Assembly: GCF_035918235.1 (NCBI RefSeq)
Contig: NZ_CP109485.1
Span: 4,030,001 to 4,094,000 of the forward strand
Length of the DNA stretch: 64,000 nt
Reading direction: 5' to 3'
DNA from: Streptomyces sp. NBC_01445
Lineage (GTDB): Bacteria; Actinomycetota; Actinomycetes; Streptomycetales; Streptomycetaceae
Positions 50,989 to 59,386 of this stretch are shown here, piece by piece (within the stretch, counting starts at the first letter, position 1; each line of letters starts with the position of its first letter). A program made the translations under genes and the position numbers. Under the pieces are notes generated by a model. The model was given only the letters and a program-made list of their open reading frames with translations. It searched no databases and was not told the DNA's origin.

Positions 50989-51658
50989 TGCGTTATGCCT
51001 CTCGGTCGTAGGGGCCCATCTCACGGTACAGAGCCGGTCATAGGGCGGGTAGCTGGCCTTGGCCGCTACCGGGTCAGAACCAGCATGAGCGCCAAAACGC
51101 GGTTAGACCCGGACACTGTGTCCGGGTCTGATTCGCTCTTGGGGTGAACGCAGATCGGGCGCCGCTAGTGCCTGGCGCGGTAGAACTTTCCCTACGTCAT
51201 CAAGGCCCGCGCACGGCGCGGGCGCGCGCCGCCTCAGCGGCGCGCTGTCCCGAATGGCAGTCCATGCGACGGCTCAGCCACTGGCTTGGTCAGCACAATC
51301 CATAGACCCGCCAACAAGGCAATCCGCTAACGCAGCCGACAGGTGAACGTGGCGCTGCGCCCGGTTCGGAGAGCACGGACGCAGCACCGCATCAAGGTCT
51401 GATCAAGAAGCAAAGACTCACAACCGCGGGCCTATGAGCAGCGGACACCCCGCGCTGTGGCGACGTGCGGATGCGGGATGCCGGCCATTGCCAGGCTCCA
51501 GCGGACCGCCTACTCGGACGCGCCAGAGCGGGCGTTCGGGTGAGCAGCACGACGCCCCACCCGCGGAGGGTGGGGCGAAGGCAAACCGGAACCTCTCTGG
51601 GCCACAACCACCTCCAGGGTGAACACCGGCAAGCTCACCGGTGTCCATCCATTGCCGG
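50989..51658. other. Intergenic region with palindrome and GC-rich hairpins
   Basis: No gene is apparent in these 670 bases. Visible structures are the palindrome at 51105-51129 (AGACCCGGACAC, one base, complement) and two adjacent hairpins, GCCCGCGC-acg-GCGCGGGC (51205-51223) and GCGCGCCGC-ctca-GCGGCGCGC (51224-51245). These may be transcription stops or protein-binding sites. Confidence 0.5.
51105..51129. promoter_or_regulatory. 25-bp palindrome with GACCCGGA motif
   Basis: Perfect 12-bp arms around one central base, with the core ACCCGGACA like that of the hairpin at 49131-49161. It lies upstream of the XRE gene. The motif GACCCGGA in both orientations may be an operator or a Tra recognition sequence. 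Confidence 0.55.
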
Positions 51659-52444
51659 TTACTCGGCCGGTGCCTCGGCGGCCGGTGCCTCGGCGGCCGG
51701 TGCCTCGGCGGCCGGTGCCTCGGCGGCCGGTGCCTCGGCAACCGGTGCCTCGGCGGCCGGTGCCTCGGCGGCCGGTGCCTCGGCGGCCGGTGCCTCGGCG
51801 GCCGGTGCCTCGGCAACCGGTGCCTCGGCAACCGGTGCCTCGGCCTGCGGCTGCACAGGCGCAGGCGCCGGGGCAGGCGCCGGGGCAGGCGCCGGGGCAG
51901 GCGCCGGGGCAGGCACCGGGGCAGGCACCGGGGCAGGCACCGGGGCAGGCACCGGGGCAGGCACCGGGGCAGGCACCGGGGCAGGCACCGGGGCAGGCAC
52001 CGGGGCAGGCACCGGGGCAGGCACCGGGGCAGGCGCCGGCTGCTGCGGCTGCTGCGGCTGCTGCGGCTGCTGCGGCTGCTGCGGCTGCTGCGGCTGCTGC
52101 GGCTGCTGCGGCTGCTGCGGCTGCTGCGGCTGCTGCGGGAGCTGCGGGAGCTGCGACAGCTGCGGGAGCTGCGACCGTTGCGACTGCTGCACTACCCGCT
52201 GGACTACGACGACCCTTTGCGCTGTCGCCGCCTTGCACACACGGCGGGGACCTTGCGCAGTGCTAACAATGACAGAACCTCGTGTGCAAACCAGGTCTGG
52301 TGCCGCGCTCGACGATTCCGCCGTAGCCTTCGTTGTCTGAGGCGCCGCCTCGGCGCTCGTCACGCCCACCGCCCCAGTGAGCAGCGCAGCAGCGCAAGAC
52401 CCGCCGACGATGTGCAGGATTCGTTTCCGGATGCTCTTCGCCAT
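51659..52444 (-). CDS. Secreted Pro/Gln/Ala/Val-repeat protein
   Basis: A 261-residue protein: signal peptide (MAKSIRKRILHIVGGSCAAALL, cleavage probably after AEA), a 60-residue domain with two Cys (DLVCTRGSVIVSTAQGPRRVC) and a QRVVVVQRVVQQ segment, then three blocks of repeats: LPQ and PQQ tripeptides, tetrapeptides PAPV and PAPA, and a C-terminal block of AEAPA/AEAPV. No anchor is seen. GAGGAG 5-8 bases before the ATG at 52444 is a good ribosome-binding site. It resembles a stiff, extended wall- or matrix-spanning protein; function unknown. Confidence 0.75.
   Translation of the reverse strand: MAKSIRKRILHIVGGSCAAALLTGAVGVTSAEAAPQTTKATAESSSAAPDLVCTRGSVIVSTAQGPRRVCKAATAQRVVVVQRVVQQSQRSQLPQLSQLPQLPQQPQQPQQPQQPQQPQQPQQPQQPQQPQQPQQPAPAPVPAPVPAPVPAPVPAPVPAPVPAPVPAPVPAPVPAPVPAPAPAPAPAPAPAPAPAPVQPQAEAPVAEAPVAEAPAAEAPAAEAPAAEAPAAEAPVAEAPAAEAPAAEAPAAEAPAAEAPAE
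51661..52190 (-). repeat. Three blocks of short coding repeats
   Basis: In reading order of the minus strand: a CTGCGGCTG-type 9-bp block (about 52034-52190), a 12-bp block with unit CCGGGGCAGGCA seen on the plus strand (about 51855-52035), and a 15-bp block with unit GGTGCCTCGGCGGCC (about 51661-51850). Confidence 0.85.
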
Positions 52445-53582
52445 GACATCTCCTCTTCAGACGCTGGGGGCAGGGTTACCTCCAGCAGTGTGGGAGGTCC
52501 GCCGCAACCGTGGCGTTGATCCAGCGTGACCGTTGCGCGACGCTCGATTTGACAATGACGGCGACACATTGATGTCACGCTTCACGACGGACGTTGAGGC
52601 ACGCAAACTCCTTCCAGTCTGCGCGCTGTCTCCGTCCTGTGCACGCTGTCCCCGGCGTGTGCGTGCTGTCGCCGATCAGGCGCGCGGATGCCGGTGGCGG
52701 AGCATCCTGGGCGTGCCTGATCGCGAATCGGCGTAGTGGGCCAGTACGCAGGCGCGCCTGTCGTGCCAACGGGCTGCCGAGCTGTTCGAGGAGCTCACGA
52801 TGGCGGCAATCGGGAAGAAGGTGACGCTCCATCAGCTGCGGCACTCGAACTGATCCATGTAGCGGAGGACGGCGCGAGCACGCCGATGCTCGTGACATTC
52901 TCCGGCCACACGTCGGTCCGGTCGCTCGCGAAGTACGCGCGGCCGTCCGCTGAGGCGCTCGCCCGATGGTAGGCGTCCCGGGACGCCGGCCGCTGCTGCC
53001 CCTCGGCAAGTGCGGATTATGGAGGGTCAGGGCTCTCCGTCACCCGATGCTGTCCGCGCCAGAGGCCGGCGACGGCGGACACTGCCTCCCCCCGAAGCGG
53101 TCTATCCTGTCCCGCCTACTCATCTCTAGGGGGACATATCCGCGTTCGCTCGCGCGGCCCCAGAGCCGGATATCAAAGACGGCTATCTGAAGGTCCGTAA
53201 CCGCGCGATCCGCAGCAGCAAGCTGCTGGTGGTGCCAGCTCCTCCCGGCCCTTCCTCAATGCGTCCGCGCTTGTCCTGTACCTGAGCGCGAGCGGCTCCC
53301 ACTGCCTTAAGAGCACCAGGTCGCCCACCGCGCAGCCCGGCGACGGCACCAGATAAGGCCCCAACGGTCTCCGCAAGTCCAGCCATCACCGCTGCCACAC
53401 CCTGATCCATGGGCTCATGGTCCCGGATGATGGCTTCGTGTGACGGGCCGTTGGATGGATCGGCTTGCGGCGGGCTTGCAACTTGAGCAGCCTCTCCAGA
53501 TCGCCGTAACAGGCTCGACTCCAACTAACTGACGCCTGGGCCGTCCGTGGGCCGTGAAGCAACGGCCCACGACGGCCAGTAA
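52445..53582. other. Right-end region of the element, mostly non-coding
   Basis: Apart from the integrase relic at 52741-52972, no secure gene is seen. A minus-strand frame ending at 53183 (from Met 53410, Ala/Gly-rich, about 75 residues) is possible but unsupported. Near 53540-53580 copies of GGGCCGT occur, like those next to int, as expected of arm-type sites. Confidence 0.4.
52741..52972 (+). pseudogene. Tyrosine recombinase C-terminal relic
   Basis: One frame reads ARLSCQRAAELFEELT followed by GKKVTLHQLRHS and a stop; another, from about 52853, reads IHVAEDGASTPMLVTFSGHT then SVRSLAKYARPSAEALARW. Together these are the R-H-Y end of a Streptomyces phage/element integrase, split by a frameshift and a stop, with the rest missing. 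Confidence 0.7.
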
Positions 53583-53613
53583 TGACCAATAACGATGACA
53601 TCGTTACTGGTCA
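53583..53613. promoter_or_regulatory. Inverted repeat beside attR (arm-type site or operator)
   Basis: TGACCAATAACGATG, one base, then CATCGTTACTGGTCA: 15-bp arms with one mismatch, 34 bases inside the right core. Placement suits an integrase/Xis binding site. Confidence 0.5.
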
Positions 53614-53621
53614 CAGACCTA

Positions 53622-54875
53622 TCAGGCCCCCGTCACCGAAGTCAGATAGGCGTTCGTCTTCTCGGGCTCATAGAAGAAGTTCTCGAAGTCGGCCGGGTTG
53701 TTGAAGCCGTTCGCGAAGCGGTCGGCGACCGGCTGGAGCTGGCCGGCGGCGCCGATCAGGTTGAGGACGTGCTCCGGCGGGACGCCCAGCATCGCGTTGG
53801 TCCACTTCACGACGTGCTGCGCGGTGTCCCAGTAGCGGTCGAAGGTGGACTGCATCCACTCCTCGTCGAACGGCTTGTCGCCCTGCTCGGTGATCGAGTC
53901 GAGGTACGAGGCGGCGCACTTGGACGCCGAGTTCGAACCCTGGCCCGTGATCGGGTCGTTGGCGACGACGACATCGGCGACACCGAGGACCGCGCCGCCG
54001 CCGGGCAGCCGCCCGATCGGGTTGCGGACGGTCGGCGCGTAACGGCCGGCGAGGGTCGCGTTGGCGTCGGTCAGCTCGACCTTCGTGGCGCGCGCGTACT
54101 CCCAGGGCGTGAACTTCTCCATCAGCTCCAGGGTGAGGGCCAGGTGCTCCGAGGGGTCCTTGACGCCCTTGAAGGCGTCCAGCGGACCGCCGGGGATGCC
54201 CTCCCAGAACAGGATGTCCGCGCGGCCCGAGGTGGTGAGGGTCGGCATGACGAACAGCTCGCCGACGCCGGGCACCAGGTTGCAGCGCACCGCGTCGAAT
54301 TCCGGGTGCTCGGGGCGGGGGCCCATGCCGTGCACGTACGCGACGGCAAGCGCGCGCTGCGGCTCGGTGTACGGGGAGCGCGAGGCGTCGCGGCCGAACA
54401 TCGAGACCAGCTCGCCCTTGCCGGCGGAGACGAGCACCAGGTCGTAGGTGCGGGCGAAGTAGTCGAGGTCGGAGACCGCGGCGCCGTGGATGACGAGCTG
54501 GCCGCCGCGCTGCGCGAACGTCTCCATCCAGCCGGCCATCTTCACGCGCTGGTCGACGGACTGCGCGTAGCCGTCGAGCTTGCCCACCCAGTCGATGGCG
54601 CGCTGCGAGGGACCCGGGTCGAAGGAGCCGGGGGCGGCGACGGAGACGCCGAGGCCCTCGATCTTCGGGGCCTGGGACTCCCAGAAGTTCACCTGGAGGT
54701 CGCGCTCGTGCTGGAGCGCCGTGTCGAACATGCACTGCGTGGACATGACCCGGCCGGACCGGATCTCGTCCGCGGTGCGGTTGGACATCAGGGTGACCTC
54801 GTACCCGTTCGACTGGAGGCCGAGGGCGAGCTGGAGACCGGACTGTCCGGCTCCGACGACGAGTATCTTCCGCAT
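53622..54875 (-). CDS. Styrene/indole monooxygenase-like FAD protein
   Basis: A 417-residue FAD-dependent monooxygenase (StyA-like): dinucleotide-binding ILVVGAGQSGLQLALGLQSN at residues 4-23, FAD-contact DLVLVSAGKGELV, and ADVVVANDPITGQGSNSASK near residue 305 (flavin monooxygenase motif). It follows cvnD by 33 bases and is probably part of the conservon transcript, giving the sensor system an enzymatic output. The 24-bp core of the integrated element lies within its last codons; the element supplies the final residues (TSVTGA), so the gene is complete. Confidence 0.85.
   Translation of the reverse strand: MRKILVVGAGQSGLQLALGLQSNGYEVTLMSNRTADEIRSGRVMSTQCMFDTALQHERDLQVNFWESQAPKIEGLGVSVAAPGSFDPGPSQRAIDWVGKLDGYAQSVDQRVKMAGWMETFAQRGGQLVIHGAAVSDLDYFARTYDLVLVSAGKGELVSMFGRDASRSPYTEPQRALAVAYVHGMGPRPEHPEFDAVRCNLVPGVGELFVMPTLTTSGRADILFWEGIPGGPLDAFKGVKDPSEHLALTLELMEKFTPWEYARATKVELTDANATLAGRYAPTVRNPIGRLPGGGAVLGVADVVVANDPITGQGSNSASKCAASYLDSITEQGDKPFDEEWMQSTFDRYWDTAQHVVKWTNAMLGVPPEHVLNLIGAAGQLQPVADRFANGFNNPADFENFFYEPEKTNAYLTSVTGA
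53647..53670. other. Right attachment core (attR)
   Basis: Perfect 24-bp copy of 36402-36425, inside the 3' end of the flavin monooxygenase gene. Confidence 0.85.
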
Positions 54876-54908
54876 GCGGGTGCCTCTTCTACTGCTGAGG
54901 GGTGGTGG

Positions 54909-55592
54909 CTATTCGGGGGTGGCGTCGAGCGCGTGGCCGACGAGGGCCAGGAGGGTCTCGACGACCGAGATGCGCTGCCGCGCGTCCATGATGAGGACAG
55001 GGATGTGCGGCGGCACCGTCAAAGCCTCGCGCACGTCGGCGGCGGCGAACTCGTCGGAGCCGTCGAAGTGGTTGACGGCGACGATGTACGGGAGCCCGCA
55101 GCTCTCGAAGTAGTCGAGGGCCGGGAAGCAGTCGGACAGCCGCCGGGTGTCGGCGAGCACGACCGCGCCGATCGCGCCGCGCACCAGGTCGTCCCACATG
55201 AACCAGAAGCGCTGCTGCCCCGGTGTGCCGAAGAGGTAGAGCACCAGGTCGTCGTCGAGCGTGATCCGCCCGAAGTCCATGGCGACCGTGGTCGTGGTCT
55301 TGTCCGGGGTGGCGGTGAGGTCGTCGGTCTCCTCGCTCGCCTGGGTCATCAGCGCCTCGGTCTGGAGGGGCTGGATCTCCGAGACGGCGGTGACGAGGGT
55401 GGTCTTGCCGACGCCGAAGCCGCCGGCCACCACTATCTTCGTGGCGATCGGGGCGCGGGTGCGGTCCGTCTGCCAGGCCTGGAGCTCTTCCTGGGGCTCG
55501 AAGGCGATGCCTTCACGGCCGGACGACGGCTGGGCAGGTACGAAGGCGGGCGTGACGCCCTCGGTGACGCCTTCAGAGACGACGGAGTCCAC
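54909..55592 (-). CDS. cvnD: Conservon GTPase CvnD
   Basis: A 227-residue Ras-like GTPase of the conservon: P-loop VVAGGFGVGKTTLVTAV, G2/G3 with FLFGTPGQQRFWF (here LYLFGTPGQQRFWFMW), and an NHFD in place of NKxD as usual for CvnD. The first 45 residues are acidic/Pro-rich. It acts with CvnA-C at the membrane, like a eukaryotic-type G-protein switch. GTG at 55592 overlaps the cvnC 3' end by 20 bases. Confidence 0.92.
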   Translation of the reverse strand: MDSVVSEGVTEGVTPAFVPAQPSSGREGIAFEPQEELQAWQTDRTRAPIATKIVVAGGFGVGKTTLVTAVSEIQPLQTEALMTQASEETDDLTATPDKTTTTVAMDFGRITLDDDLVLYLFGTPGQQRFWFMWDDLVRGAIGAVVLADTRRLSDCFPALDYFESCGLPYIVAVNHFDGSDEFAAADVREALTVPPHIPVLIMDARQRISVVETLLALVGHALDATPE

Positions 55593-56004
55593 TCAGCACC
55601 CTTTCAAGCAGTGCGCGGTCCGGCTGGCCCGGGCCGTGGCCGGTTCCGTAAACGCGGATCTTTCCCTGGTCGGCGAGGTCGCTGAGCAGTACGCGGACCA
55701 CGCCGAGGGGCATCGTCAGGAGCGCGGCGATCTCGGCGACCGTGCGCATGCGGCGGCACAGCTCCACGATCGCCCGCATCTCCGGCATGATCCGCGTCGA
55801 GAGCGTGCCCTGGCCTATCTCGAGGCGTTCCTCGGGCGCTTCGAGCGCGGCGACGAACGTCTCGACGAGCAGCACATGGCCGAAGCGGGTGCGGCCGCCG
55901 GTGAGCGAGTAGGGGCGCACCCGGGCCGGCTTGCGGTCGCCGCCCCGGGTGGGAAGTTTCGGGCCGCCGGTACTGAGATTGGTGACGCTACTGCTGCTGC
56001 TCAC
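55573..56004 (-). CDS. cvnC: Conservon DUF742 protein CvnC
   Basis: A 143-residue protein of the DUF742 family: Ser-rich N-terminus, RVRPYSLTGGRTRFGHVLLV, and a winged-helix-like C-terminal region (RMRTVAEIAALLTMPLGVVR, VLLSDLADQGKIRVYG). GTG at 56004 overlaps the cvnB stop by GTGA. It is thought to link CvnA-type sensor to CvnD. Confidence 0.92.
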   Translation of the reverse strand: MSSSSSVTNLSTGGPKLPTRGGDRKPARVRPYSLTGGRTRFGHVLLVETFVAALEAPEERLEIGQGTLSTRIMPEMRAIVELCRRMRTVAEIAALLTMPLGVVRVLLSDLADQGKIRVYGTGHGPGQPDRALLERVLSGLRRL

Positions 56005-56504
56005 TTGGCGTTCTCCATCGACTGGCGCAGTTCACTGCGGAGTTCGGGCGTGAGGACGTGCCCGGCACGGCCGACGAAGAGCGCCATGTGGTAGGCGACG
56101 ACGCTCATGTCGCAGTCCGGGGTGGCGTGCACGCCGAGCAGTGAGCCGTCGCTGATGGACATGACGAAGAGGCTGCCTTCCTCCATCGCGACCATGGTCT
56201 GCTTGACGCTGCCGCCGTCCATCAGCTTGGCGGCGCCGATGGTGAGGCTGCCGACGCCGGACACGATCGTGGCCAGGTCGGCGCTTGATCCCTTGGGTCC
56301 GCCGCTGTGGTCGGCAGGGCGCTCATTGTTCCTGCCGGGGTCGGAGGAGAGCAGGAGCAGCCCGTCGGAGGAGACGACCGCGACCGAGAGGAGCCCTGGC
56401 ACCTCCTCCACCAGATTGGTCAGCAGCCAGTGCAGGTTGCGGGCTTCGGTGCTGAGTCCGAATCCGGGGGTGGACGCACTCGGCGTGCGACTGGGCGCAG
56501 TCAA
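56001..56504 (-). CDS. cvnB: Conservon roadblock/LC7 protein CvnB
   Basis: A 167-residue roadblock/LC7 domain protein (LHWLLTNLVEEVPGLLSVAV, SSDGLLLLSS, LATIVSGVGSLTIGAAKLMD, VVAYHMALFVGRAGHVL), the GTPase-activating-type partner of CvnD. A TTG at 56504 is the likely start: it overlaps the cvnA stop (TTGA) and AGGAGG lies 8 bases upstream. The frame continues far upstream antisense to other sequence and is not used. Confidence 0.9.
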   Translation of the reverse strand: MTAPSRTPSASTPGFGLSTEARNLHWLLTNLVEEVPGLLSVAVVSSDGLLLLSSDPGRNNERPADHSGGPKGSSADLATIVSGVGSLTIGAAKLMDGGSVKQTMVAMEEGSLFVMSISDGSLLGVHATPDCDMSVVAYHMALFVGRAGHVLTPELRSELRQSMENAK

Positions 56505-59386
56505 CTGCTTGCCTCCTCGACTGTGTCCCCCTTGGGTTCTGCGGTCTGTTCCGTCCCGCCGATCTCGGCCTCGACGTCCCGCCGTCCCTTGTTGGCCCCC
56601 TGGTGGAATCCGCCGAGCCTGCGGCGCAGGGCGTCCGCGTCGACGGATCCGGTGCGCGGCGCCGCGGCGGGCGCGGGGGCCGAGATCTTGGGGGTCCTCT
56701 TGGGCAGGCCCTTGTCCGTGACGCGCTCCCACTGGGGGGTGCGGGCCGCGGGGATCACGGGCTCGTCCGCCGCCTCGGGAGCGGGAGGCGTGTCGGCCTT
56801 GGGCCGGGTGGGCAGGCCCGGGGTGCCGCTGGTCTGCCCGGCGCCGGTCTCGTCGGCGACCCGCTCGTGCGCGGGCTCGTCGTCGAGGTGCAGGGTCTGC
56901 GGCGCGGGCTCGGGGGCTGCCGCCGGTACGGGTTCCGGGTCGACGGCCGGTACGGGTTCCGGGTCGACGGCCGAGATCGGCGCCGTCAGCGTCATGGTCG
57001 TCTCGGCGGGTGACTCGGCCGGGACCGCGGGCTTCGTGAGCTCCGGTTCGGGTTCCGCCACCGGTGCGGGCGCTTCGGCGGCTGTCCCCGCTTCCCGTAC
57101 GGCGTGCTCCGCCGCGGCGATCAGCGGGTCGTGGCCGTCCTTGGAACGGCCGCTCAGGACATTGGAGTTGGCCTCGGCCTCGGATCCGGGCAGGTGCACG
57201 GCGGGCGCGGCGCCCGCCACCGGGACCCGCGGCGGCACGGCTGCCGCGGGGGCCGCCGCGAGGAGCGTCCTGGGCAGCACGACGACGACGGCGATCCCGC
57301 CCTGCTTCTGCTCGCGCAGCTGCACCCGCACGCCGTGGCGCGCGGCGAGCCGGGCCACGACGTACAGGCCGAGGCCGAGTCCGTCGCCGTCCTCGGGGTC
57401 GAACATCTCGTCGTCCGCGAAGGCGGCGAGGCGGGCGTTGAGCTCCTTCATCCGCTCGTCGGTCATGCCGATGCCCTCGTCCTGGACGGAGAGCATGACC
57501 TCGCCGCTCTCCAGGAGCCAGCCGGACACCTCGACGGAGGCGTCGGGCGGCGAGAACGACGTGGCGTTCTCCAGGACTTCGGCGACAAGGTGGCTGAGGT
57601 CGTCGGCGGCGAAGCCGGCGAGGTGCGCGTGCGGCGGGAGCGCGGAGATCCGGACCCGCTCGTAGCGCTCGATCTCGCTGACCGCGGCGCGCACGACGTC
57701 GACCAGCGGGACGGCCCCCGGGTTTCCGTGGCCGTGCTCGGCGCCGGCGAGTACGAGGAGGTTCTCGCTGTGCCGCCGCATGACCGTGGCGAAGTGGTCG
57801 AGCTTGAAGAGGGTCGCGAGGCGCTCGGGGTCCTGCTCGCGCTCCTCCAGGTTCTCGATGACGCCGAGCTGGCGCTCCACGAGGCCGAGGGTGCGCAGGG
57901 CGAGGTTCACGAACGTGCCGTGGATGCTGTGCCGGACCCGGTCCAGGTGGGCCGCGGCCGCGGCGAGTTCGGCGCGCAGCTTCTCGCGCTCGTCGGCCAT
58001 GGTCGCGCGCTGGCCGATCAGGTGCTTGCGGTCGGCCTCCAGCGTGGTGAGGCGCTCGTGGAGGCCGAGTGTGTGCGCGTGCAGGGCGTTGACGGACCGT
58101 ACGACCTGGGCGAACTCGTCGTTGCGGCCGGTGAACTTGACCGGCTCCTCGCTCGCCGGGTCCCCCGCGAGGCGGGCCGAGCCGAGGCGGAGCACCGCGA
58201 GCGGCCTGGTCAGTGTGCGGGCCATGGCCATCGAGACGCCGACGGCGACGAGCAGGCACAGACCGGCCAGCGCGATGCGGACCTCGAGCGCGTCGACATC
58301 GTCGTCGCGCAGCAGGGCGAGGTCCTTGGTGCGCCGGTCGTAGAGGGACGACTCGGCGCCGCGCATCAGGTCGATACGGGCGGACAGCGCGGCGTCGATG
58401 TTCTTGGGGTTGCCGGCGAGGTCGTCGGCGGACAGCGTGGGCTCGTCCGTGAGGGCGGCCAGGTACTTGTCGGCCTTGGTGACGTCGGGCCCCGTGACCG
58501 TCGCGCCGTAGGAGGCGACGGACGCGGCCGGGGCGGCGTCCTCGAAGTCGGCGAGCGCGGCCTGTTCGCGTACCTGGGCCTGCTGGGCGGCGGCGCTCAG
58601 GGCGTCGCGCTGCTTGCCGTCGGCCGAGTCCTGGGAGACGACGGTCTTCGGCAGTCCGGTGACCGGGTCGATGACCGTGGACGTCTGGCTGGAGCGCGGC
58701 ACGGCGAGCGCGGCGAGCAGGAGTCCGCGGGCGGCGGAGGCCTGTTCGACGGCCCGGTCGAGGTCGGCGAAGGCGTGTGCTCCGGAACCCGCGCGGGGCG
58801 GGGTGCTCTCTGCGAGCTGCTCGGCGGTGCGGTGCAGCTCGTTGATCGCGTCGGAGTACGCCTTGTGCGCCTCAAGAGCGCTGCCCTTGCCGGTGAGCGC
58901 GGCCCGGCGGACGGCCGCGATGCCGGCGAGGTCGCGTTGCAGCGGGGCCGGTGCGTCGGTGCGGAGCTCTTCGAGCTGCCGGTCGACGCGGGCGCTGCGG
59001 CTCTCGGAGAGCCCCTCCCCCTTGGGCCGCCCGGCGGCGATGAAGGCGGTGACCTCGTCGCGCTCGTCGGCCAGGGAGTGGGAGAGCGTGACGGTCTGCT
59101 GGGTCCGCGCCGCGAGGTCGACCAGCTCCTGGGAGTCGCCGATCTGCCCGGACGCGGTCATGAGAGCGGGTGCGGCGGCACCGGCGATCGCCGCGGCGAC
59201 TACCGCCACGGCGATGATGAGCCGGTTGCGCACCCGCGCGGTACGTCGTCCTCCGGGGTCCGCGGGGGTGCCCGCCGGGGCCTGCGCGGCGGGTCCTGCG
59301 GGAACCGTCGTGCGCCCCTCGTCCGCTTCGGAGGCCGCTTGCTTGCCCTTGCGTCGAGGCCGCATCTTCCGCACCGGTGCTCGCAT
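56501..59386 (-). CDS. cvnA: Conservon sensor kinase-like protein CvnA
   Basis: A 961-residue membrane sensor: basic N-terminus, TM1 (LIIAVAVVAAAIAGAAAPAL), a large helical extracellular domain of about 290 residues, TM2 (IALAGLCLLVAVGVSMAMA), HAMP-like region, coiled coil, and a HATPase domain (LSHLVAEVLENATSFSPPDA with N-box, SVQDEGIGMTD, GDGLGLGLYVVARLA), then a long Pro/Ala/Glu-rich tail of about 250 residues. No typical phospho-His motif is present, as usual for CvnA. ATG at 59386 (MRAPVRKMRPRRKGKQ) is chosen; a TTG at 59428 is possible. Confidence 0.88.
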   Translation of the reverse strand: MRAPVRKMRPRRKGKQAASEADEGRTTVPAGPAAQAPAGTPADPGGRRTARVRNRLIIAVAVVAAAIAGAAAPALMTASGQIGDSQELVDLAARTQQTVTLSHSLADERDEVTAFIAAGRPKGEGLSESRSARVDRQLEELRTDAPAPLQRDLAGIAAVRRAALTGKGSALEAHKAYSDAINELHRTAEQLAESTPPRAGSGAHAFADLDRAVEQASAARGLLLAALAVPRSSQTSTVIDPVTGLPKTVVSQDSADGKQRDALSAAAQQAQVREQAALADFEDAAPAASVASYGATVTGPDVTKADKYLAALTDEPTLSADDLAGNPKNIDAALSARIDLMRGAESSLYDRRTKDLALLRDDDVDALEVRIALAGLCLLVAVGVSMAMARTLTRPLAVLRLGSARLAGDPASEEPVKFTGRNDEFAQVVRSVNALHAHTLGLHERLTTLEADRKHLIGQRATMADEREKLRAELAAAAAHLDRVRHSIHGTFVNLALRTLGLVERQLGVIENLEEREQDPERLATLFKLDHFATVMRRHSENLLVLAGAEHGHGNPGAVPLVDVVRAAVSEIERYERVRISALPPHAHLAGFAADDLSHLVAEVLENATSFSPPDASVEVSGWLLESGEVMLSVQDEGIGMTDERMKELNARLAAFADDEMFDPEDGDGLGLGLYVVARLAARHGVRVQLREQKQGGIAVVVVLPRTLLAAAPAAAVPPRVPVAGAAPAVHLPGSEAEANSNVLSGRSKDGHDPLIAAAEHAVREAGTAAEAPAPVAEPEPELTKPAVPAESPAETTMTLTAPISAVDPEPVPAVDPEPVPAAAPEPAPQTLHLDDEPAHERVADETGAGQTSGTPGLPTRPKADTPPAPEAADEPVIPAARTPQWERVTDKGLPKRTPKISAPAPAAAPRTGSVDADALRRRLGGFHQGANKGRRDVEAEIGGTEQTAEPKGDTVEEASS

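Larger units (their letters stand above)
36402..53670. mobile_element. AICE-like integrated conjugative element
   Basis: A 24-bp perfect direct repeat bounds about 17.2 kb with int next to the left end. Content and order fit an actinomycete integrative and conjugative element: int, xis, iteron-like region, D5-type ATPase and prim-pol, methyltransferase, Spd-like membrane genes, FtsK-type translocase, GntR regulator and cargo. The repeat encodes EPEKTNAYL of a flavin monooxygenase, so the target is a protein-coding gene. All core genes are intact, and the element may be active. Confidence 0.85.

Noticed and set aside
51510..52266. Cys/Gly- and Pro/Arg-rich frames across the PQQ/PAPV repeats
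   Set aside because: Same effect of short-period repeats; only the minus-strand frame from 52444 has a signal peptide and ribosome-binding site.
53183..53410. A possible Ala/Gly-rich protein near the AICE right end
   Set aside because: No ribosome-binding site, domain or conserved motif supports it.
56505..58259. N-terminal extension of cvnB opposite or within cvnA
   Set aside because: Arg/Pro-rich shadow of cvnA; the roadblock domain begins right after the TTG with AGGAGG.
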